Part shown: one piece after another, positions 8,287 to 16,030 of the stretch | Layout: every line of letters begins with the position of its first letter | Numbering within the stretch: position 1 is the first letter of the stretch | Source of the DNA: Catenuloplanes indicus | GTDB taxonomy: Bacteria; Actinomycetota; Actinomycetes; Mycobacteriales; Micromonosporaceae | NCBI RefSeq assembly: GCF_030813715.1 | Contig: NZ_JAUSUZ010000001.1 | Span: 372,001-436,000, forward strand | DNA: 64,000 bases | Direction: 5' to 3' | Translations under genes and position numbers: made by a program | Notes under the pieces: generated by a model | Seen by the model: the letters and a program-made list of their open reading frames with translations, nothing else | Database searches by the model: none | Told to the model about the DNA's origin: nothing

Positions 8287-8957
8287 AGTGTCTCCAGCAG
8301 GGTGGGCGCGGTGGCGGCGCGACGGTCGGACGGGCGGCGGAGGCAGCGGCGGGCGGCCGGCGTGTGCCGGCCGGGCGGCAGCAGGAGGGCGGTGAGCGCG
8401 GTCAGCGCGACGAGCACCGGGTGCGCACCGGCCGCGGCCGCGCCGGCCACGCCCGCCACCCGCGCGATCACCTGCAGCCAGGCATTGCGCAGTGCGCGCT
8501 CGGGCGGCACGCCGCGTTCCAGCCACAGGCGCAGCCGGTCGAACGACCACGCGGTGGCCCAGCCGAACACCGGGCGGAACACCAGATCGATCAAGGGCCA
8601 GCGCGCCGTGTACGTGTATCCGGTCAGGAACCGCACGCCGCCCGCGACCGGAATGTACCGCCAGTAGCCCCGGCCGTCCCCGATCGGCGATCGCCGGTCG
8701 GCGGAGCCGAAGCGCAGCGCGGACGTGCGGGTGCCGTCCGGCCGGTCGCGCTGTCCGGCGTGCACGCCGTAGCCGCCGATCTCGACGCCGGGCAGCACCG
8801 CGGTCACGTAGCGGAACTCGGCCGGCGCGGTGCCCGGCACCGGGTCGATGCGCCCGAAGCGCACGTCCCACCGGCAGTGCCGCACCGGGTCCTGGGTCGC
8901 GGCCCAGACGTCGTCCAGCGGTGCCGCGATCACCGCTTCCACATAGATCGAACGCAC
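8283..8957 (-). CDS. SRPBCC (START-like) family protein
   Basis: The 224-residue product starts VRSIYVEAVIAAPLDDVWAA, the usual first strand and helix of the SRPBCC ligand-binding fold, followed by ATQDPVRHCRWDVRFGRI. The GTG at 8957 has an excellent ribosome binding site (GGGGAGG five bases upstream). The C-terminal third has a hydrophobic stretch (VAGVAGAAAAGAHPVLVALT) that may be a membrane anchor. It is the first gene of a two-gene operon with the DUF4166 gene. Its promoter region holds MarR-type palindromes and the MarR gene lies directly upstream in the same orientation. Confidence 0.8.
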   Translation of the reverse strand: MRSIYVEAVIAAPLDDVWAATQDPVRHCRWDVRFGRIDPVPGTAPAEFRYVTAVLPGVEIGGYGVHAGQRDRPDGTRTSALRFGSADRRSPIGDGRGYWRYIPVAGGVRFLTGYTYTARWPLIDLVFRPVFGWATAWSFDRLRLWLERGVPPERALRNAWLQVIARVAGVAGAAAAGAHPVLVALTALTALLLPPGRHTPAARRCLRRPSDRRAATAPTLLETL

Positions 8958-8968
8958 GCCGGCCTCCC

Positions 8969-9020
8969 CGTTTGAGCAGTTGCTCAAACGGAGGGTACGA
9001 GATTTTGAGCAGATGCTCAA
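8969..9020. promoter_or_regulatory. Two MarR-type operators upstream of the SRPBCC-DUF4166 operon
   Basis: The motif TTGAGCA-NN-TGCTCAA occurs twice: at 8972-8987 (extended by perfectly paired flanks to 8969-8990) and at 9005-9020. The two centres are 33 bp apart. The sites lie between the MarR stop codon (9027) and the SRPBCC start (8957), so the MarR protein encoded next door is the natural candidate to bind them. Confidence 0.75.
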
Positions 9021-9026
9021 GAGGGG

Positions 9027-9536
9027 TCAGAGCAGGGTGCGCAGGATCCGGTCCAGCGCGGCGCGGTCGTCGTCCGGCAGCGCGCCGAAGAGCCGGTCGG
9101 CCTCGGCGCGGCGGGCCGCCTTGATCGCCTCGCCGGCCGCGGTGCCGGCGTCGGTCAGCGAGACCAGCGTGGCACGCCGGTCGTCCGGGTCGGGGTGCCG
9201 GGCCGCGTACCCCAGCGCCTCCAGGCCGTCGATCACCTCGGTCGCGGACCGGGGCGCGATGTGCAGATGCTCCGCGACCGCACTGGGCCGCAGCGGGCCG
9301 TGGTGCGACAGCACGCCGAGCGCCCGCGACTGACTCGGCGTGATCGAGAACGGCGCGAGCGTCTCCCGGCTGGCGTGCCGCAGCCGGCGGGCGACCGCCC
9401 AGAACAGCTCGGGCAGCGAATTGAGCGAGTCAGGGGACGGTGAGGGCACGGGGACAGCTTGCCATCCCCGCACCCGCCGCCGTGGTGCCCGCCCGGCCGG
9501 GAATAGCGGTGGCGGGAGATGGGGTTGTCTCCTCAT
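9027..9536 (-). CDS. MarR-family transcriptional regulator
   Basis: The winged-helix core is clear: SRALGVLSHHGPLRPSAVAE, HLHIAPRSATEVIDGLEALG, then the wing RHPDPDDRRATLVSLTDAG. From the ATG at 9536 the product has 169 residues. An internal GTG at 9449 would give 140, closer to the usual MarR length, and would remove an arginine- and proline-rich head, so the start is uncertain. The gene is divergent from the ABC exporter at 9570, with overlapping palindromes at 9531-9551. Two more palindromes lie downstream before the SRPBCC operon. It probably represses one or both neighbours. Confidence 0.85.
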   Translation of the reverse strand: MRRQPHLPPPLFPAGRAPRRRVRGWQAVPVPSPSPDSLNSLPELFWAVARRLRHASRETLAPFSITPSQSRALGVLSHHGPLRPSAVAEHLHIAPRSATEVIDGLEALGYAARHPDPDDRRATLVSLTDAGTAAGEAIKAARRAEADRLFGALPDDDRAALDRILRTLL

Positions 9537-9551
9537 GATGAGGTTACCTCA
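9531..9551. promoter_or_regulatory. Overlapping palindromes in the MarR / ABC exporter divergent promoter
   Basis: Two 13-bp dyads overlap: CCTCAT-G-ATGAGG (9531-9543) and TGAGGT-T-ACCTCA (9539-9551). They cover the likely MarR start codon (9534-9536) and end 18 bp before the exporter's TTG start. The sequence differs from the TTGAGCA sites on the other side of the MarR gene, so a different regulator or a relaxed specificity is possible. Confidence 0.55.
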
Positions 9552-9569
9552 GCAATAAGGGAGAACGCT

Positions 9570-11336
9570 TTGCCCCGAGATCAACGGAAACCCTCCGAGG
9601 CCGACCGGGCCCAGGCGCGCGCCGTGTCGCTGCGCCGCATCGCCGCGCTGTTCACCCCGCACCGCAGGCCCCTGGCGATCGTCATCGCGATCATCGTGGT
9701 CTCCGCCGTGGTCGGGATGGCGTCGCCGTTCCTGCTCCGCGAGGTCATCGACGTCGCGCTTCCGCGGCAGGACCTGACACTGCTGTCCTGGCTGGTCGTC
9801 GGCATGATCGCGGTCGCGGCCGTGACCGCCGCGCTCGGCGTCGTGCAGACCTGGATCTCCACCCGCGTCGGCCAGGAGGTCATGCACCGGCTGCGCGTCG
9901 ACGTCTTCACCCACCTGCATCGGCAGTCCGTCGGGTTCTTCACCCGCACGCGTACCGGTGAGGTGCAGTCCCGGATCACCAACGACATCGGCGGCATGGA
10001 GACCGTGGTGACGAACACCGCGGCCGGTGTCGCGGCGAACCTGACCACCGCGGTCGCCACGATCGTCGCGATGGTCGCGCTGTCCTGGCAGCTGTCCCTG
10101 GCGTCGCTGGTCGTGCTGCCGCCGGCGATCTACTTCACCCGCAAGGTCGCCGGCATGCGCCGCGAGATCGTCGCCGAACGGCAGCGTGAGCTCGCCGACC
10201 TGAACGTCACGATCGAGGAGGGCCTGTCGGTCAGCGGCGTCCGGCTCAGCAAGACCATGGGCGCGGGCGCGCGCCAGATCGCCCGGTTCACCGGCTCGTC
10301 CGCCCGGCTGATCGACCTGGAGCTGCGCTCCGAGCTGGCCGGCCGCTGGCGGATGGCCACGATGAGCATCATCTTCGCCGCGATCCCCGCGCTCATCTAC
10401 CTCTCCGCCGGCCTGCCCGGCAGCGCCGGCACGGTCAGCATCGGCACGCTCGTCGCGTTCACCGCGCTGCAGAACGGCCTGTTCCGGCCGCTGATGGGCC
10501 TGCTCAGCGTGGGCGTGCAGATCACCTCGTCGCTGGCGCTGTTCGCCCGCATCTTCGAGTACCTGGACCTGCCGATCGAGGTGGCCGACCCGGTGTCGCC
10601 CGTCACGCTGCCGCACCCGCGCGGCCACCTGCGCCTCGAGGACGTCACCTACGCGTACCCCGGCAGCGACACCGCCGCCGTGGCCGGTGTGACGCTCGAC
10701 GTGCCCGCCGGCAGCAGCCTCGCGCTGGTCGGCGAGACCGGCTCCGGCAAGAGCACGCTCGCCGCGCTCGTCTCGCGCCTGCACGACCCCGACTCCGGCC
10801 GCGTCACCATCGACGGCGTCGACCTGCGCGACCTGCGCCTCGACGACCTGGCCGGCATCGTCGGCGTGGTCAGCCAGGAGACGTACCTGCTGCACACCAC
10901 GATCCGGGAGAACCTGCGCTACGCGAAACCGGACGCCACCGACGCCGAGATCGAGGCCGCCGCCCGCGCCGCCCGGATCCACGACCACATCCAGACCCTG
11001 CCCGACGGGTACGACACGGTCGTCGGCTCCCGCGGCTACCGTTTCTCCGGCGGCGAGCAGCAGCGCATCGCGATCGCCCGCACGCTGCTGCGCGACCCCC
11101 GCATCCTGGTCCTCGACGAGGCCACCTCCGCGCTCGACACGTCCACCGAACGCGCGGTCCAGCGCGCCTTCGACACGCTCGCCGAGGGCCGCACCACCGT
11201 CACCATCGCCCACCGCCTCTCCACCGTGCGCGACGCCGACCAGATCGCGGTGATCGACCACGGCCGCGTCATCGAATCCGGCACCCACACCGCCCTGCTC
11301 GCCCGCAACGGCCGCTACGCCGCCCTGGCCGGCTGA
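9570..11336 (+). CDS. ABC exporter, fused membrane and ATPase domains
   Basis: A 588-residue half-transporter that should work as a homodimer in the membrane. Residues about 25-310 form six membrane helices. The ATPase domain has Walker A (GETGSGKST), Q-loop, signature FSGGEQQR, Walker B (ILVLDEATSALD) and the H-loop (IAHRLST). I chose the TTG at 9570 because AAGGGAG stands 6 bases upstream; the longer GTG alternative at 9519 would run through the operator palindromes. The divergent MarR gene suggests drug or metabolite export under ligand-sensitive repression. Export direction is inferred from domain order. Confidence 0.9.
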   Translation: MPRDQRKPSEADRAQARAVSLRRIAALFTPHRRPLAIVIAIIVVSAVVGMASPFLLREVIDVALPRQDLTLLSWLVVGMIAVAAVTAALGVVQTWISTRVGQEVMHRLRVDVFTHLHRQSVGFFTRTRTGEVQSRITNDIGGMETVVTNTAAGVAANLTTAVATIVAMVALSWQLSLASLVVLPPAIYFTRKVAGMRREIVAERQRELADLNVTIEEGLSVSGVRLSKTMGAGARQIARFTGSSARLIDLELRSELAGRWRMATMSIIFAAIPALIYLSAGLPGSAGTVSIGTLVAFTALQNGLFRPLMGLLSVGVQITSSLALFARIFEYLDLPIEVADPVSPVTLPHPRGHLRLEDVTYAYPGSDTAAVAGVTLDVPAGSSLALVGETGSGKSTLAALVSRLHDPDSGRVTIDGVDLRDLRLDDLAGIVGVVSQETYLLHTTIRENLRYAKPDATDAEIEAAARAARIHDHIQTLPDGYDTVVGSRGYRFSGGEQQRIAIARTLLRDPRILVLDEATSALDTSTERAVQRAFDTLAEGRTTVTIAHRLSTVRDADQIAVIDHGRVIESGTHTALLARNGRYAALAG

Positions 11337-11508
11337 CCGAGGCCATCCGGTATCGCGGCGCGGCACCCGCACGTTCTCGAGCGCTGCCGGTTCAGCGAGG
11401 ACGCCCGTTCCTCCGAGGCAGTCACTTGCACGTGCCAGCCGGCTGGTTCCGCGGGTGTGGCTCGATACCGGTCGCCGGACCTGGTGGGGCGGCGGTAGCG
11501 TCGGGCGC

Positions 11509-12282
11509 GTGGCGGAGCACGAGGTGTTGCAGGAGGGTGTGCACCGGCGGGTGGTGCGGGTCGGTGACACCGTGCGGCGGCCGATGCATCCGTGGTCGGC
11601 GTCCGTGCACGAGTTGCTGCGACACCTGGCGGACGTCGGGTTTCCGTACGCTCCGCGGGTGCTCGGGGTCGACGACGAGGGCCGTGAGGTGCTGACCTAT
11701 CTCGACGGTGACTCCGGTGGCGACGGCTGGGCGCGGGTGGTGGACGAGGCCGGGCTGCGGGCGATGGCGCGGCTGCTGCGCGACTACCATGACGCGGTCG
11801 CGGGCTTCCGTCCCCGTACCGGCGCGGTCTGGTCCTCGGGTCCGGTCCCGCGGCACGCGGGTGAGCTGATCTGTCACGGCGACTTCGGGCCGTGGAACCT
11901 GGTGTGGCGCGGCACCCGGCCGGTCGGCATCCTCGACTGGGACCACGCGGGGCCGCGGCGGCCGATCTTCGACGTGGCCTACGCGCTGGAGTACGTGGCG
12001 CCGTTCCGCGACGACGCGGAGAGCGCGCGGTCGATGCACCACCCGGTCCCGCCGGACCGGCGCCGCCGCCTGGAGATCTTCGCCGCCGCGTACGGGCTCA
12101 CCTCGCTCGACGGGCTGGCCGACGAGGTGATCGCCCAGCAGCGGCAGGTGCTCACGCTGGTCCGGCGGCTCGCCGCGGACGGGCAGCAGCCGCAGGCCTC
12201 GTGGCTGACGGACGGCACGGTCGCGGCGACCGAGGCGCACATCGCGTGGAGCGTCCGCCACCGCGACCTGTTCGGCGGGTGA
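11509..12282 (+). CDS. Aminoglycoside phosphotransferase-like (APH) kinase
   Basis: The 257-residue product has the APH/choline-kinase catalytic signature: ICHGDFGPWNLV (catalytic Asp of the HGD motif) followed 15 residues later by GILDWDHAGPRRPIFDVAYA (metal-binding Asp). The GTG at 11509 (VAEHEVLQ) is preferred over an upstream GTG at 11455 whose added residues look non-coding, but there is no strong ribosome binding site. Actinomycete genomes hold many such kinases and most are not resistance determinants; the substrate is unknown. The 170-bp gap after the ABC gene shows no clear promoter. Confidence 0.85.
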   Translation: MAEHEVLQEGVHRRVVRVGDTVRRPMHPWSASVHELLRHLADVGFPYAPRVLGVDDEGREVLTYLDGDSGGDGWARVVDEAGLRAMARLLRDYHDAVAGFRPRTGAVWSSGPVPRHAGELICHGDFGPWNLVWRGTRPVGILDWDHAGPRRPIFDVAYALEYVAPFRDDAESARSMHHPVPPDRRRRLEIFAAAYGLTSLDGLADEVIAQQRQVLTLVRRLAADGQQPQASWLTDGTVAATEAHIAWSVRHRDLFGG

Positions 12283-12286
12283 GCGG

Positions 12287-12601
12287 TCAGTCCAGCCGGG
12301 CCCGGGTGAGCGCCTCGACGTACATGATCTCGTCGTCGACCACGTCGAGGACGAACATCCCGGCCCGCTCCGGCGTGGGCGTGACGCAGCGGTGGCCCGG
12401 CCCGTACGCTCCGTCCGGCGGCGGCGCGGTGTAGAAACTCCGGCAGAAGTCGTCGTCGCAACCGCACTCCTGGACGACGCGCAGCCCGGCCACCTGATCC
12501 GCCAGCCGCCCCTCGCCCGCCGCGCGCAGCGCGTCCGCCAGCTCGGCCGCGAACCGCGGAAACCGGTCGCTCACCAGCCCGGCGTCATCCTCATGTGCCA
12601 T
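12287..12601 (-). CDS. Small conserved hypothetical protein (104 aa)
   Basis: The product begins MAHEDDAGLVSDRFPRFAAE and contains a Cys-rich stretch (VQECGCDDDFCRSFY) followed by a beta-rich half ending YVEALTRARLD. The ATG at 12601 overlaps the stop of the GNAT gene (TGATG), so the two are translationally coupled. I do not recognise a family. The CGCDDDFC cluster could bind a metal, but that is speculation. Confidence 0.65.
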   Translation of the reverse strand: MAHEDDAGLVSDRFPRFAAELADALRAAGEGRLADQVAGLRVVQECGCDDDFCRSFYTAPPPDGAYGPGHRCVTPTPERAGMFVLDVVDDEIMYVEALTRARLD

Positions 12602-13185
12602 CACCGGCGAGCGTAACCGGTGCCGGGCCGGCACTCCGGGCAGATCGGCCGTGCGGCCGATGCCGGCCGGCTCGCCGCACATCGCTGGAACCGTGCGCCG
12701 GACGCCCGGTTCGGCACGTGAACGGTGCGAAGCTGCTGGAATCCCTGCTGACGGTAGTAGGCGTGCAGCCGGGTGTTGGTCTTCGACGCGTCCAGTCGCA
12801 GCCACTCCTTGCCGCGTCGCGCGGCGTGCCGTGCGGCCTGGCCGAGCATCCAGGAACCGATGCCGCGTCCGCTCAAGGCCCGGTCGACGGCGAGATGACG
12901 CAGATAGAGGGCGGCGGACAGGTCGTCCTCCGGACTCCAGAAGTCCTCGTCGGCCACGTCGTCGAGGGTCATGGTGGCGACCGGGACGGCCTCGCGGCTC
13001 TCCGCCAGGTAGAGCGCGCCCGCCTTGAGGCCGGGACGGAGTTCGGCCGCGTGCCACGGTTCTCCGCCCCATTGGTCCACGCCTCGCTGCCGCAACCACG
13101 TCACGGCCCCGTTGAGTACGGCGAGAAGGCGGTCCAGATCGGCCTCGGTCGCCGGCCGCAGTCGATACCGCACGGATGCAGTCAC
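12601..13185 (-). CDS. GNAT-family N-acetyltransferase
   Basis: A 194-residue protein starting VTASVRYRLRPATEADLDRL, the usual first strand and helix of GNAT enzymes. The acetyl-CoA binding motif is LSGRGIGSWMLGQAARHA, and YYRQQGFQ near the end is the typical C-terminal GNAT loop. The tail is longer than usual and holds a CPEC pair. GGAGG lies nine bases before the GTG at 13185. It forms a coupled pair with the small hypothetical gene. The acceptor substrate is unknown. Confidence 0.85.
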   Translation of the reverse strand: MTASVRYRLRPATEADLDRLLAVLNGAVTWLRQRGVDQWGGEPWHAAELRPGLKAGALYLAESREAVPVATMTLDDVADEDFWSPEDDLSAALYLRHLAVDRALSGRGIGSWMLGQAARHAARRGKEWLRLDASKTNTRLHAYYRQQGFQQLRTVHVPNRASGARFQRCAASRPASAARPICPECRPGTGYARR

Positions 13186-13496
13186 GTTCCGGATCCTCCA
13201 TCGCCGCGTCACGTCGAACGAAATACCCTCGACCATCGCGGCGAGAGCCCCGCGCGCAGAGCCGGGATGGTCTCTCCGACGGACGATGCCGGCGCAGCGG
13301 CGTCCCCGCATCGTCGACCACCCCCGGCCCGGGGACAATCCATTTCCGCCGGTACGGTCGGCGAGCCCGCGCATACGTCCGGTGTGGACGGTCCGGCACG
13401 CCGTAACGTCGCTGAAACTCCTGGTCGACCCGCGTTTTCGGACAAAAACGATGTACAGCCGCACAACCTATCGAGAGCGGACGTTATAGTGCATCG
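13186..13496. other. Intergenic region between the GNAT gene and the globin gene
   Basis: This 311-bp gap separates divergent genes. The last 60 bp are more AT-rich, and TATAGT at 13485-13490 could be a -10 box for the globin gene just upstream of its GTG at 13497; the -35 position (about 13462) is poor. I see no hairpin, repeat or small gene that I can defend here. Confidence 0.3.
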
Positions 13497-14009
13497 GTGA
13501 TCGATTTCGGAGGTACGGGCCGCGGCACCGGAGCTGTCTACGCGGCGAGCGTCTCCCGGGCGCCGTCGGGTGCGCCGGGGGGTCATCCCCGGCCGGACGC
13601 CGAGGCCATGCAGATCGTGCAGCGGACGGCCGCGTCGGTGGCCGAACGCCCGGTCGCGCTGGCGGAGGCGTTCTACCGGCACCTGTTCGCGATGGCCCCG
13701 GGTGTGCGGGCGATGTTCCCGGACGACATGACCGCGCAGAACGAGAAGCTGTGCCGGGCGCTGCTCGACGGCATCCGCGCGCTGGTCGAGCCGGACCGGT
13801 ACGCGGCGCAGATGGAGCGCTCGCTGCACCGGCTCGGCGCGCACCACGCGGACCGGTACGGCGTGCTGCCGGAGCACTATCCGTACGTCGGGCATGCGCT
13901 GGTCCGCGCGGTCGGCGACGTCTCCGACGACTGGTCCTCGTCGACCAGCGCGGCCTGGATCTGGGTCTACGACTGGATGGCCGCGCACATGCTCAGCCAG
14001 CGGTCATGA
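13497..14009 (+). CDS. Single-domain globin (flavohemoglobin-type)
   Basis: The 170-residue product has a 37-residue variable head and then a globin domain: TAASVAERPVALAEAFYRHL with the B10 Tyr, FPDDMTAQNEKL, and the heme-ligand stretch LGAHHADRYGVLPEHYPYVG with the proximal His. It ends after the globin fold, so the FAD/NAD reductase module of flavohemoglobins is missing. Such proteins bind O2 and NO and can act as NO dioxygenases with a separate reductase. It converges on, and overlaps by 6 bp, a nitric oxide synthase gene. That pairing suggests NO detoxification or signalling; this is inference. Confidence 0.85.
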   Translation: MIDFGGTGRGTGAVYAASVSRAPSGAPGGHPRPDAEAMQIVQRTAASVAERPVALAEAFYRHLFAMAPGVRAMFPDDMTAQNEKLCRALLDGIRALVEPDRYAAQMERSLHRLGAHHADRYGVLPEHYPYVGHALVRAVGDVSDDWSSSTSAAWIWVYDWMAAHMLSQRS

Positions 14010-15236
14010 GTGCTGCGGTGTGCTCGCCCGGGCGTGACCGTACCGGGCGAGCAGCCGCGCCTCCTCGTCGAGGTAGAAGTTCGGGCGCTGGTCGGCCTCG
14101 TGGTAGTAGCGGTGGAACACCGGCGTGGCCGCGCCGGACATCGGCGGCACGATCCAGCTCCAGTCGGCCGGCACCTCGCGTCCGGCCCGCTGCTCGCGGC
14201 GCACGTGCTCGAGGAACCGGGCGGCCTCGGTGTGATGGTCACTGATCTTCACACCGGCCCGCTGGTAGGAGTGCAGCACCGCCCGGTTCAGCTCGACCAG
14301 CGCGCGGTCCCGCCACAGCGTCGCCTCCGAGGTCATGTCCAGGCCGAGTCGCTGCGCGACGACCGGGAGCAGGTCGTAGCGGTCGGTGTCGGCCAGGTTG
14401 CGGGCGCCTATCTCGGTGCCCATGTACCAGCCGTTGAACGGGGCCAGCGGGTACTCCACGCCGCCGATCCGCAGCCGCTGGTTCGCGATCGCCGGCACCG
14501 CGTACCAGCGCAGGCCCAGCTCGGCGAACCAGCCGTGGTCCGGGTGGGTCAGCGGGACCTCGAGGACGACGTTCTCCGGCAGGTCGTACATGTGCAGGCC
14601 GTGCCCGGGCGCCTCGATGATCAGCGGCAGCACGTCGAACGGCGTCTTCTCGCCCTTCCAGCCGAGCAGTTCCATCGACTCGGTGAAGTCGGCCTGCGCC
14701 GGGTCGCCGAGCGTGGTGCCGTCCGGCATGCGGTACCCGGCGTACCGGATGAGCTGGTCGTTCCACACCCGGGCGTACGGCCGGCCGGGCTTCGCGGGGG
14801 CGAACACGCTGAGCACCGGGCGGATCGCGCCCTGACGGACCGCGCGGGCGCCGGGGCGGACGTCGGTGCCGCTGGCTATCTCCAGGTGCCGCACCAGCCC
14901 GGCGTAGATCTCGTGCGGCGTGCGGGCCGAGCGCCGGTCCAGCACGTGCAGGCTGCGCCAGTAGAGCCGGCCGATGCAGCGGCTGGCGTTGCGCCAGGCC
15001 AGTTTCGCGCCGTAGGTGACCTCGTCCAGCGTGTGCTCGTACGTGCCGGTGACCGCGATCTCCGCGCGGACCTCGGCCAGCCGGGCCGTCACGTCGCCGG
15101 CGCCCGGGTTCTCGGCGTGGTACTGCCGCAGGAACTCCTCGGCCTCCGCCTCGTCGATCGGCGCGTCCGGATCCCAGTCGTCGACGGGATGGTCCCGATA
15201 GCCGGGTGTACCCACGTTTGTCCCACCGTCTCGCAC
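14004..15236 (-). CDS. nos: Bacterial nitric oxide synthase, oxygenase domain
   Basis: The 410-residue product is a full-length NOS oxygenase. The heme ligand Cys87 sits in LAWRNASRCIGRLYWRSL. The arginine-binding glutamate lies in NGWYMGTEIGARNLADTDRY, and the pterin-side WSWIVPPMSGAATPVFH is also present. There is no reductase domain, as in other bacterial NOS enzymes, so a separate flavoprotein must supply electrons. It makes NO from arginine. A good promoter (15261-15289) gives a leader under 20 nt. The GTG at 15236 is used, but a GTG at 15212 preceded by GGTGGGA is possible. It converges on the globin gene. Confidence 0.95.
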   Translation of the reverse strand: MRDGGTNVGTPGYRDHPVDDWDPDAPIDEAEAEEFLRQYHAENPGAGDVTARLAEVRAEIAVTGTYEHTLDEVTYGAKLAWRNASRCIGRLYWRSLHVLDRRSARTPHEIYAGLVRHLEIASGTDVRPGARAVRQGAIRPVLSVFAPAKPGRPYARVWNDQLIRYAGYRMPDGTTLGDPAQADFTESMELLGWKGEKTPFDVLPLIIEAPGHGLHMYDLPENVVLEVPLTHPDHGWFAELGLRWYAVPAIANQRLRIGGVEYPLAPFNGWYMGTEIGARNLADTDRYDLLPVVAQRLGLDMTSEATLWRDRALVELNRAVLHSYQRAGVKISDHHTEAARFLEHVRREQRAGREVPADWSWIVPPMSGAATPVFHRYYHEADQRPNFYLDEEARLLARYGHARASTPQHS

Positions 15237-15260
15237 TAGATCGTGTTAAGAGCGATGAGG

Positions 15261-15289
15261 ATCGTAAATTTCCGACAGATTACCGTCAA
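15261..15289 (-). promoter_or_regulatory. Promoter of the nitric oxide synthase gene
   Basis: Read on the minus strand, TTGACG (15284-15289) and TACGAT (15261-15266) are separated by exactly 17 bp, a near-ideal actinomycete housekeeping promoter. The predicted start of transcription is about 15254, some 18 bases before the first GTG. The surroundings (15241-15300) are unusually AT-rich for this window. Confidence 0.7.
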
Positions 15290-15354
15290 GCGGACGGGAT
15301 CGGCCCGCACCGCCCGAAGTGGCCGCGACCGGCGGAAACTCTATTTCGGAGAGG

Positions 15355-16014
15355 TTACGCAGCCCGCTGTACGAGCAGCGCGCCGGTGGCGTCGAGGTGG
15401 GCGCGCATGGCGGTGAACGCGGCGTCGCCGTCGCGGGCCAGGACCGCGGCCACGACCGGCTCGTGCTCCGCGTGGATCTGGGCGAGCGTGCGCCCGCTGG
15501 CCGTGGTGGGCGGCCCGAGCAGCGCGGTGGTGGAGCGCAGCCCGTCGATGACCGCGGCGGTGCGGGGCTTGCCGGCGGCGCGCAGCAGCAGGTCGTGCAG
15601 CGCGCGGTCGGCGGCCCAGAACGCGCGCTCGTCGCCGCGCGCGGCCGCGCCGGCCATCTCGTCCAGCGCGGCCCGGACCGCCGCGTGCGCCTCGTCGGTG
15701 CCGTCGACCGCGGCCCGGCGTGCCGCGTCCGGCTCCAGCGCCAGCCGGATGCCGATGATCTCCTCCACGTCCGCGACCCGCGGCGGCAGCACCCGGAACC
15801 CGCGGTTGCGGCGGATCTCGACCAGGCCGGCCTCGGCCAGCCGGAGCAGCCCCTCACGGACCGGGCTGCGGGACACGCCGAGCAGCTCGGCCAGCTGATA
15901 GACGGAGTACGTGGTGTCCGGCACGAGCTGGCCGGCGGCGACGCCGTCGCGGACCGCGCGGGCGACCGCGTCGGCCAGGGTGGGGGCCTCTGGCGGCAGG
16001 CTGAGCTGGGGCAC
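15355..16014 (-). CDS. GntR-family (FCD/FadR-type) regulator
   Basis: About 219 residues: an N-terminal winged helix (LADAVARAVRDGVAAGQL, then YSVYQLAELLGVSRSPVREG) and an all-helical FCD ligand domain with metal-binding-type residues (ALHDLLLRAAGKPR, then IHAEHEPVVAAVLARDGDAA). I prefer the GTG at 16014. The ATG at 16023 would add a rare TTA codon and run into the palindrome. The gene is divergent from the FAD/Fe-S hydroxyacid dehydrogenase with only 16 bp between starts. FCD regulators often sense organic acids such as lactate or glycolate, which fits that neighbour. Confidence 0.85.
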   Translation of the reverse strand: MPQLSLPPEAPTLADAVARAVRDGVAAGQLVPDTTYSVYQLAELLGVSRSPVREGLLRLAEAGLVEIRRNRGFRVLPPRVADVEEIIGIRLALEPDAARRAAVDGTDEAHAAVRAALDEMAGAAARGDERAFWAADRALHDLLLRAAGKPRTAAVIDGLRSTTALLGPPTTASGRTLAQIHAEHEPVVAAVLARDGDAAFTAMRAHLDATGALLVQRAA

Positions 16015-16016
16015 GA

Positions 16017-16028
16017 GTAACATGTTAC
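16017..16028. promoter_or_regulatory. GntR operator candidate
   Basis: GTAACATGTTAC is a perfect 12-bp palindrome that fills most of the 16-bp gap between the GntR start (16014) and the dehydrogenase start (16031). The size and position fit a GntR/FCD operator acting on both genes. Confidence 0.65.
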
Positions 16029-16030
16029 CT

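Noticed and set aside
11509-12282. Naming the APH-like kinase as an antibiotic resistance gene.
   Set aside because: The catalytic signature is shared by many kinases; nothing in the sequence or context points to aminoglycosides.
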